Assembly (NCBI RefSeq): GCF_900766215.1
Contig: NZ_CAAFUQ010000090.1
Span: 1-11,489, forward strand
Direction: 5' to 3'
From: an uncultured Finegoldia sp.
GTDB lineage: Bacteria > Bacillota > Clostridia > Tissierellales > Peptoniphilaceae
Length of the DNA stretch: 11,489 nt
Of the stretch, positions 6,704 through 11,489 are shown one piece after another. Position 1 is the first letter of the stretch, and each line of letters opens with the position of its first letter. A program made the translations under genes and the position numbers. The notes under the pieces are model-generated. The model did no database searches. It saw nothing but the letters and a program-made list of their open reading frames with translations, and was not told the DNA's origin.

Positions 6704-8013
6704 AAAATTTAAAAATATTTCCCAAAATGTTCCTGCAAATCTTCACGGCATTAGCCCTCACAGTTTTGTTCATACATTTGATGGTATTTCTAATATTTCC
6801 AAAAACATACCTGGAAGATAGAAAACAAGAAATAAACAAAAAAGCAAATGAAATATCACGTACCTTAAATAAAAAAGAAATGGGCTATATAACCCAATCG
6901 TTGAACTTTTATTCCGATAATAACGATATAAAAGCTTATGTAAAAAACAAAAACAACAACAACGAATTACAAATCAAAGAAATAATAAATTTCGATAAAC
7001 AAAGCAATAATAATTCTCTTATAATAGAAGAACGTGAAATTGAGACATCAAATGGGGATAAAATATCACTTCAATTTGTTTCTACAGCAGATATGAAACA
7101 AGATGCCAAAAATCTAAGCTTGAAATTTCTTCCTTTTTCGTTGATAATATCTATGATTTTCTCAGTTATAATATCATTGATTTACGCAAAGTTAATCAAC
7201 AACAACATAAAAGAGATAAAACGAGTTACTGATAAAATGATGAAAATGGACAAAAAAGCTCATCTTCAAGTGGACTCTACTAATGAAATTGGGCAATTAA
7301 AAATGCAGATTAATGATTTATATAATACATTATTAAAATCTATTGACGATTTGGAAGTCAAAAATGAAGAAATAATCAAACTAGAAAAACTAAAATACGA
7401 TTTCTTTAGAGGAGCATCACATGAACTGAAAACACCTGTAGCCAGCCTCAAAATTATATTGGAAAACATGAAATACAATATTGGAAAATACAAAAATAGA
7501 GACTTGTATATAGATGAATCCCTTAAAATAATTAATTATTTATCACATAATATATCTCAAATACTAACATTATCATCGATAGAAAACTTGAAAAATGATG
7601 AGGAAGAAGTATTAATAATTCCAATATTAAATGATATAATAAATAAGCAAGAAGTGATAGCAAATCAAAAACACATTACAATCGACAACTACATTACTGA
7701 TGAACAGATTTATATTGGAAAATCAGCGCTCAAAATCATACTTTCAAATGTAATTGGCAATGCCGTAAAGTACACTGATGAACATGGCACAATAACTATA
7801 AAATCAGAAAGTAGATGGCTTAAAGTTACAAACACTTGTTCAAAAGCACATGAATTAGATACAACGAAAGTATTTGATGTAAATTGCGATTTGAATAAAG
7901 AAAACAGTAATGGACTCGGGTTGTATATCGTGAGAAACTTACTCAATAATTACAAGATTGATGCAGTTATTGAAACAAATGAAAAAAGCGTTACATTTAA
8001 AATCAAATTATAA
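6700..8013 (+). CDS. vncS: Sensor histidine kinase (VncS-like)
   Basis: This membrane-bound kinase should sense an extracytoplasmic signal and phosphorylate the adjacent regulator. Of 437 residues, about 11-33 and 143-163 are membrane segments that flank a sensor domain of roughly 110 residues. A HAMP-like linker (about 164-216) and a short coiled coil lead to the dimerisation domain, with the H-box FFRGASHELKTP (235-246) and phospho-acceptor His241. The ATP-binding domain shows the N-box around Asn350/Asn354 and the G2 box GLGLYIV (405-411). The G1 region reads VTNTCSK (376-382) instead of the common DxGxG; pneumococcal VncS, as I remember it, has a similar ENSCS there, so this looks like a family trait rather than damage. 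The closest recalled family is VncS (about 440 residues). The ligand is unknown. Confidence 0.92.
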   Translation: MKNLKIFPKMFLQIFTALALTVLFIHLMVFLIFPKTYLEDRKQEINKKANEISRTLNKKEMGYITQSLNFYSDNNDIKAYVKNKNNNNELQIKEIINFDKQSNNNSLIIEEREIETSNGDKISLQFVSTADMKQDAKNLSLKFLPFSLIISMIFSVIISLIYAKLINNNIKEIKRVTDKMMKMDKKAHLQVDSTNEIGQLKMQINDLYNTLLKSIDDLEVKNEEIIKLEKLKYDFFRGASHELKTPVASLKIILENMKYNIGKYKNRDLYIDESLKIINYLSHNISQILTLSSIENLKNDEEEVLIIPILNDIINKQEVIANQKHITIDNYITDEQIYIGKSALKIILSNVIGNAVKYTDEHGTITIKSESRWLKVTNTCSKAHELDTTKVFDVNCDLNKENSNGLGLYIVRNLLNNYKIDAVIETNEKSVTFKIKL

Positions 8014-8024
8014 AGGAGAACAAA

Positions 8025-8591
8025 ATGTATATTTTAGAATTAAATCAAAATGGACAAGCTACAGAATTAGCAGTATTTGACACAATTGAAGAAGGAAGAA
8101 ATTTCATCAAGAAAACAAACTGCTATGAAATTACAGAAGAAGATGGATTTGTATACGAATATATCAATCCCGAAAAATTAGGTGAGTATGTAGAATTGGA
8201 ACACAATGGCAATATAATTCCTATGACAAAATTCATGTTCACTGAAGAAGGTAAGGCAGAAATATTCTGGAAAGAAATTCCCAATCTATCTGAACATGGA
8301 AATGGAATAGTAGATAATTCTACAAGAGTCGACGCTTATGTAATAGCTAATAAAGATGTTAAAACATACATCGAAAATCGCGAAAAATCCTACAACGAAG
8401 TAAAAAAATACTTGCAAGAAAAAGGATATGACGTAGACAGGGCTTACTTCGGATCAGAAGATGGTGAAGCAATAGTCTATAGAAAAAACGAAAAAGATGA
8501 ATGGCACTTCCTAACACATATGGATCCATCATTTTTTGAAGACAAAACACCACAAGAAATAATCGACGAGATAGAAGAAGATTTAAATTAA
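8025..8591 (+). CDS. Uncharacterised acidic protein, sixth gene of the vex/vnc locus
   Basis: I do not recognise this 188-residue protein. AAGGAG (8013-8018) overlaps the vncS stop codon and lies six bases before ATG, and a terminator follows 12 bases after the stop, so the gene is very likely co-transcribed with vncR-vncS. The product has no signal peptide or membrane segment and is rich in Glu and Asp, so it should be cytoplasmic. The N-terminal part (about 1-85) alternates short beta-like runs (MYILELNQNG, MTKFMFTEEGKAEIFWKEI) with one helix (about 20-30). The C-terminal part (about 105-188) has a helix around 115-132, then YFGSEDGEAIVYRK and a His/Met-containing WHFLTHMDPSFF, and ends in an acidic helix. 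No catalytic motif is evident. It might be an accessory factor of the signalling system or simply an operon passenger. Confidence 0.85.
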   Translation: MYILELNQNGQATELAVFDTIEEGRNFIKKTNCYEITEEDGFVYEYINPEKLGEYVELEHNGNIIPMTKFMFTEEGKAEIFWKEIPNLSEHGNGIVDNSTRVDAYVIANKDVKTYIENREKSYNEVKKYLQEKGYDVDRAYFGSEDGEAIVYRKNEKDEWHFLTHMDPSFFEDKTPQEIIDEIEEDLN

Positions 8592-8603
8592 ATATTTATA
8601 CAT

Positions 8604-8633
8604 TGCTCACTTGTTTTTCAAGTGGGCATTTTT
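8604..8633 (+). terminator. Intrinsic terminator after the vncR-vncS operon
   Basis: TGCTCACTTG (8604-8613) pairs with CAAGTGGGCA (8619-8628) through one wobble pair around a loop of about five bases (mostly T). Five T residues follow at 8629-8633. It lies 12 bases after the stop of the 188-codon gene and closes the operon. Confidence 0.9.
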
Positions 8634-8794
8634 AATTTATATTTAAATAATTTAATAGCATTAAAAGAATGATAATTCATAAAGCTAATAAATTAATTAT
8701 AAAATGATTAAAGTTAATTATTAAACTAAATATATCATACGAATAAAATATATTTGAAAATCTAAACATTTGGCACGACATTTTAAAAAATATG

Positions 8795-8823
8795 TTTATT
8801 TTTTTTGCAGTAGGGTATATAAT
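8795..8823 (+). promoter_or_regulatory. Probable promoter of the adhesin gene
   Basis: TATAAT at 8818-8823 is a perfect -10. At 17-base spacing the -35 (8795-8800) is TTTATT, matching consensus poorly. An uninterrupted run of eight T (8799-8806) lies across the -35/spacer junction. Start of transcription is predicted near 8830. Confidence 0.55.
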
Positions 8824-8866
8824 TAAAGTAATGATAGAAATGATTAATAATAAATAATAATTTAGA

Positions 8867-8876
8867 ACTGTACAGT
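8867..8876. promoter_or_regulatory. Perfect 10-bp palindrome in the adhesin leader
   Basis: ACTGTACAGT reads the same on both strands and lies about 37-46 bases downstream of the predicted transcription start. A short perfect palindrome at this place could be the operator of a dimeric repressor. In sequence this AT-rich it stands out for its GC content, but one 10-base palindrome may also be chance. Confidence 0.3.
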
Positions 8877-8949
8877 ATTAAAAGAGAGAAAAATATCTAT
8901 TTGTGTCAATCATTTAATCAAAATATGTTAATGGAAAACACACCATTTG

Positions 8950-8956
8950 AGGAGGT
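8950..8956 (+). promoter_or_regulatory. Full-length Shine-Dalgarno site that decides the adhesin start
   Basis: AGGAGGT is complementary to all seven core bases of the 16S rRNA 3' end and sits four bases before ATG 8961. It favours 8961 over two in-frame upstream ATGs (8925, 8931), which lack a ribosome site and would add an acidic stretch before the signal peptide. Confidence 0.85.
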
Positions 8957-8960
8957 TTTT

Positions 8961-11489
8961 ATGGACAAGAAGAACAAGAATAATATTGCAAAAATATTGT
9001 TAGCTTTTGGAGTGTTAGCTAGTCCAGTTATGTTAGCTAACCAAGTATCAGCAGATAATTCAATAGGTAATTCAATAGGTAATACTACTGACACTAATAA
9101 AATTCAACAAAACACAGAATCTGACACTGCAACAACTTACAATGTAATTAAAGAAAACAAAGAAGAAAAAGAACAAGCTAAAGAAGTAGTTTCTACAGCA
9201 GCAGAAAACAATAAAGCAGACGCAACTAAAGAAGCTACTACAACAAAAGACACTGCAATAGAAACAACTGAAACAACTTCACAAAAAGAAGAAGCTACAG
9301 AAGAAAAAGAAGAAGCTGTTATAGAGGGAAAAGAAGCATTCAAACTAACAGATTCTCAAAGACAAGCATTAAAGAATGCTAGCTTTACAGATGGCGAAAT
9401 TGCAAAAATTGAAGAAGATATAGCAAATTCACTTGCAGAAAATCCTAATATTGACGTTGATGCAAAATTGAATAAGAAAATTCAAGAAGCTAATGCTAAA
9501 GAAGCTAATTCATTAGAAGTGGCTCCTGAAGGAGAAAAAGCATCACAAAAAGCAGGAAAAGGTCAACAAGTAAATAACAAGGTTCACGTATCAAACATAA
9601 ATATCCAATATAAAGATGGTGGATCACAAAAAGAAGAAGTATGGGTTACAAGTGCAGGACATGCTGCATTTACAGCAGACTATAAAGTAGATGATGATGT
9701 AAAGAGTGGAGATTATTTTACAGTAAGCTATGGAGATAACGTAGTTCCTGGATTAGTAAATGAGCCTAGAACAGCAACAAATCTTATGGATGCTAGAGGT
9801 AGAATGATTGCCCAAGGTATATATGATAAAGACTCAAATACAACTACCTATACATTTACAGACTACGTAGATATATTTAACAATGTTCGCGGTTCATTCC
9901 AACAAAGTCTATGGCCAGTAAGAGAACAAATTACAGACGATGGTCAAAAAGTAGATGTAACTATTACTGTTGCGGATGAAACAAAAACAAGAAATATGAC
10001 TTTTCAATATGGTAATAAAAAGTATTTACCAATAACTGAAACAATAACTTCCGTAAATAGAGAAGAAAATACAGTACACACAACAACTTACATTAACCAA
10101 TCAGGCGATAGGATAGGTGGACTTAATAAAATAAAATTAGAATCAAACAATTATGAATACACTGATCCAAGCCAAGTTAAAATATATGAAGTTTCTAACA
10201 ATGCTGTATTTAGAGATAGTTTCTCACCAAATTTAGCAGCTGGAGCTAAAGAAGTTACAGATTTGCCTATCACTGTAGAAAACGGAATCGCCTACATTGA
10301 CGTTGGAACAAAACTAAATATGAAAACAAAATATGTAGTTTTAGGTACACCAACATTAAAAAAAGATGCAGATCCAAATAAAGCTGTTAAAGTTACTTCA
10401 AGTGTAGTTAATAAGAATAATGGACAAGTCGTAGTTGATAATCACGGTCAAACTGTATCACATACTAGTGCACTATTACAAGCTGGTGATACATCAACAG
10501 GTGAAGGTGATCAAGAAGAACAACCAGGTTCATTCCAAGAACACCATATCTATCTCACAAAAGATAAAGATGGAAATGTTATAGAAGAAAAAACAATAAA
10601 AAAAGATGGTGAAACAACCAAAGGTAGCAAAACTGAATTTTATAAAACAGGTAAGAAAGAAGAAGACGGATATACATTTGTAAGAACAGAAAACCCTGTA
10701 AACAATCCTATATATAATAATGATGGAAGCAAATCTGCGGGAAACTATGTACCAGGTGTAAAACAAGAAATCACCTATGTATATGAAAAAACAGTAGATG
10801 AACCAGCAGAAGAACCAGGATCCTTCCAAGAACACCACATCTATATAACAAAAGATGAAGATGGTAACATCATAGAAGAAAAAACAATAAAAGAAGATGG
10901 TAAAGTAAAAGAAGGAACAAAAGACGAAACATATCCAACAGGTAAAAACGAAAAAGATGGATATACATTCGTAAGAACAGAAAATCCTGTAAACGAACCA
11001 ACATATAACGAAGATGGAACACCAACAGAAGGAAACTTCAAACCAGGTGAAAAACAAGAAATCACATACGTATATGAAAAAACAATAACAACCAAAGGTT
11101 CATTCCAAGATCACCACATCTATCAAACAGTAGATAAAAACGGCAAAGTAATATCAACTGATGATAACAAAGATGGTAAAGAACAAACAGGAAAAGAAAA
11201 CGAAAAATATACAACAAATAAAATAGACAAAGAAGGTTACAAGCTAGTAGAAGTAAAACCAACAAATGACAAATCCAAAGAACTAGGCGTAAAATATGAC
11301 TCAGAAAACGGAGAGCCAACAAAAGGAAACTACGTAGCAGGCGAAAAACAAGAAGTAACCTATATCTATCAAAGAACAAAAGAAGAACCAGGATCCTTCC
11401 AAGAACACCACATCTATATAACAAAAGATGAAGATGGTAACATCATAGAAGAAAAAACAATAAAAGAAGATGGTAAAGTAAAAGAAGGA
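8961..11489 (+). CDS. Large secreted MSCRAMM-like adhesin with MucBP-like repeats (3' end outside window)
   Basis: This open frame of 843 codons continues past the right edge. Residues 1-31 are a signal peptide: Lys-rich start, hydrophobic core, cleavage expected after VSA at Ala31. Residues 32-125 are a low-complexity Glu/Thr/Lys/Ala segment, and about 128-205 look helical. Residues about 205-335 and 336-505 resemble the paired N2-N3 immunoglobulin-like domains of staphylococcal MSCRAMMs (ClfA, SdrG). The evidence is DYKVDDDVKSGDYFTVSYGD and the exact TYTFTDYVD motif (296-304), which in that family belongs to the latching trench of N2. From residue 522 tandem repeats of 93-98 residues begin, each opening GSFQ(E/D)HHIY and closing near QE(I/V)TY(V/I)Y, as MucBP-type stalk repeats do. 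Expected role: sortase-anchored binding of a host extracellular or plasma protein. The anchor motif is not visible, so wall attachment is inferred. The ligand cannot be predicted. Confidence 0.9.
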   Translation, partial: MDKKNKNNIAKILLAFGVLASPVMLANQVSADNSIGNSIGNTTDTNKIQQNTESDTATTYNVIKENKEEKEQAKEVVSTAAENNKADATKEATTTKDTAIETTETTSQKEEATEEKEEAVIEGKEAFKLTDSQRQALKNASFTDGEIAKIEEDIANSLAENPNIDVDAKLNKKIQEANAKEANSLEVAPEGEKASQKAGKGQQVNNKVHVSNINIQYKDGGSQKEEVWVTSAGHAAFTADYKVDDDVKSGDYFTVSYGDNVVPGLVNEPRTATNLMDARGRMIAQGIYDKDSNTTTYTFTDYVDIFNNVRGSFQQSLWPVREQITDDGQKVDVTITVADETKTRNMTFQYGNKKYLPITETITSVNREENTVHTTTYINQSGDRIGGLNKIKLESNNYEYTDPSQVKIYEVSNNAVFRDSFSPNLAAGAKEVTDLPITVENGIAYIDVGTKLNMKTKYVVLGTPTLKKDADPNKAVKVTSSVVNKNNGQVVVDNHGQTVSHTSALLQAGDTSTGEGDQEEQPGSFQEHHIYLTKDKDGNVIEEKTIKKDGETTKGSKTEFYKTGKKEEDGYTFVRTENPVNNPIYNNDGSKSAGNYVPGVKQEITYVYEKTVDEPAEEPGSFQEHHIYITKDEDGNIIEEKTIKEDGKVKEGTKDETYPTGKNEKDGYTFVRTENPVNEPTYNEDGTPTEGNFKPGEKQEITYVYEKTITTKGSFQDHHIYQTVDKNGKVISTDDNKDGKEQTGKENEKYTTNKIDKEGYKLVEVKPTNDKSKELGVKYDSENGEPTKGNYVAGEKQEVTYIYQRTKEEPGSFQEHHIYITKDEDGNIIEEKTIKEDGKVKEG
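9057..9083 (+). repeat. 12-bp tandem repeat, 2.25 copies, at the mature N-terminus of the adhesin
   Basis: AATTCAATAGGT occurs at 9057-9068 and 9069-9080, followed by the first three bases of a third copy. It encodes NSIGNSIGN, starting two residues after the predicted signal peptide cleavage site. The unit is a multiple of three, so copy-number change would keep the reading frame. Confidence 0.85.
10808..10916 (+). repeat. 109-bp exact direct repeat, copy 1 (partner 11381-11489)
   Basis: Bases 10808-10916 are identical to 11381-11489 at an offset of 573 bases. The left limit is real, because position 10807 (C) differs from 11380 (A). The right limit is only the window end, so the identity may be longer. 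It spans the last residues before R2/R4 and their first 34 codons. Confidence 0.93.
11381..11489 (+). repeat. 109-bp exact direct repeat, copy 2 (reaches window end)
   Basis: This is the second copy of the 10808-10916 sequence. It shows no synonymous differences at all, while the neighbouring repeats R1 and R3 differ from R2 at many positions. The spacing of 573 bases equals R2 plus R3 (191 codons). Confidence 0.93.

Larger units (their letters stand above)
8634..8960 (+). other. AT-rich intergenic region with the promoter and leader of the adhesin gene
   Basis: The first 120 bases or so are almost pure A/T with short, weak inverted repeats (for example around 8703-8722) and no credible gene. 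A promoter candidate ends at 8823, and a leader of roughly 130 nt follows. The leader contains a 10-base perfect palindrome (8867-8876), a weak hairpin AATGG...CCATT (8930-8947) just before the ribosome site, and an 8-base long-range pairing (8838-8845 with 8908-8915). An 8-codon ATG frame at 8831 has no ribosome site and is not called. Nothing else is supported here. Confidence 0.7.
10524..11489 (+). repeat. Tandem MucBP-like protein repeats R1-R4 (R4 cut by window end)
   Basis: Repeat boundaries are R1 10524-10814 (97 codons), R2 10815-11093 (93), R3 11094-11387 (98) and R4 from 11388 (34 codons seen). All open with GSFQ(E/D)HHIY. R1 to R3 end in a (Y/F)-(V/K)-(P/A)-G-x-KQE(I/V)TY(V/I)Y segment. 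R1 and R2 share long identical stretches such as DGYTFVRTENPVN; R3 is clearly diverged, with DHHIYQTVDKNG and GYKLVEVKPTND. R4 copies R2 exactly as far as it can be read. In the known MucBP families such units form extended stalks and may bind glycoproteins. Confidence 0.92.

Noticed and set aside
7825..7848. Loss of the DxGxG G1 box in the histidine kinase as a sign of a dead kinase
   Set aside because: The H-box, N-box and G2 box are intact, and the VncS family as I recall it has a similar Asn-x-Cys segment at this place, so it looks like a family feature.
8771..8787. TGGCAC as a possible sigma-54 (-24) element
   Set aside because: The required GC of the -12 element at the correct spacing is absent (TTTTA is found), and no sigma-54 activator is in the window. 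A normal TATAAT lies downstream.
8831..8857. Short ATG frame of eight codons in the adhesin leader as an upstream peptide
   Set aside because: There is no Shine-Dalgarno sequence, it lies almost at the predicted transcription start, and its composition is simply A/T-rich noise.
8925..8960. In-frame upstream starts at 8925 and 8931 for the adhesin
   Set aside because: They would place MLMENTPFEEVF before the signal peptide and would translate through the strong AGGAGGT site, which clearly serves ATG 8961.
10530..11424. Three long open frames on the minus strand (120, 175 and 84 codons) opposite the adhesin repeats
   Set aside because: They are mirror images of the repeat array: A-rich, stop-poor plus-strand codons leave the opposite strand open. 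Their translations are Phe/Ile/Tyr/Cys- or Leu/Arg-rich with no ribosome site, and they repeat with the array.

Overview
The window is AT-rich, with Gram-positive style Shine-Dalgarno sites and U-tailed intrinsic terminators. Every gene that can be supported lies on the + strand. Gene content (greA-lysS, a Vex/Vnc-type transporter and two-component locus, and a large adhesin with repeats opening in GSFQEHHIY) suggests a low-GC anaerobic Firmicute of the Peptoniphilaceae (Finegoldia, Anaerococcus, Peptoniphilus or Parvimonas type). Finegoldia magna is the best guess. This is an inference from protein style and base composition, not from a search.

Positions 1-2574 are housekeeping. They hold the last codons of an upstream gene (possibly dusB), a consensus promoter, greA (transcript cleavage factor) and lysS two bases downstream, then a strong terminator. 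The LysRS is unusual in carrying an extra C-terminal tRNA-binding OB domain of the MetRS-C/Trbp111/EMAPII type, joined by a Ser/Asn/Lys-rich linker.

Positions 2575-8633 form a signalling and transport locus in the order permease, ATPase, permease, response regulator, histidine kinase. Order, protein lengths and residue patterns match the pneumococcal vex1-vex2-vex3 / vncR-vncS locus as I remember it. The transporter half has its own promoter, preceded by three 7-bp elements at 11-bp spacing, the layout of an OmpR/PhoB-family operator. It ends in a hairpin terminator, from whose 3' arm a second promoter starts for vncR-vncS. No Pep27-like peptide gene lies in the vex3-vncR gap. A sixth gene of unknown function (188 codons) follows vncS by 11 bases and is closed by a terminator, so it probably belongs to the signalling operon.

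Positions 8634-8960 are a very AT-rich gap holding the promoter and roughly 130-nt leader of the last gene. That gene begins at 8961 and runs off the window after 843 codons. It encodes a secreted, probably wall-anchored adhesin: signal peptide, Glu/Thr/Lys-rich segment, helical segment, a two-domain MSCRAMM-like ligand-binding region carrying the exact TYTFTDYVD motif, and a tandem array of MucBP-like repeats of about 95 residues. The second and fourth repeats are identical at DNA level over all 109 bases that can be compared, a sign of recent duplication or gene conversion. The cell-wall anchor should lie beyond the window.
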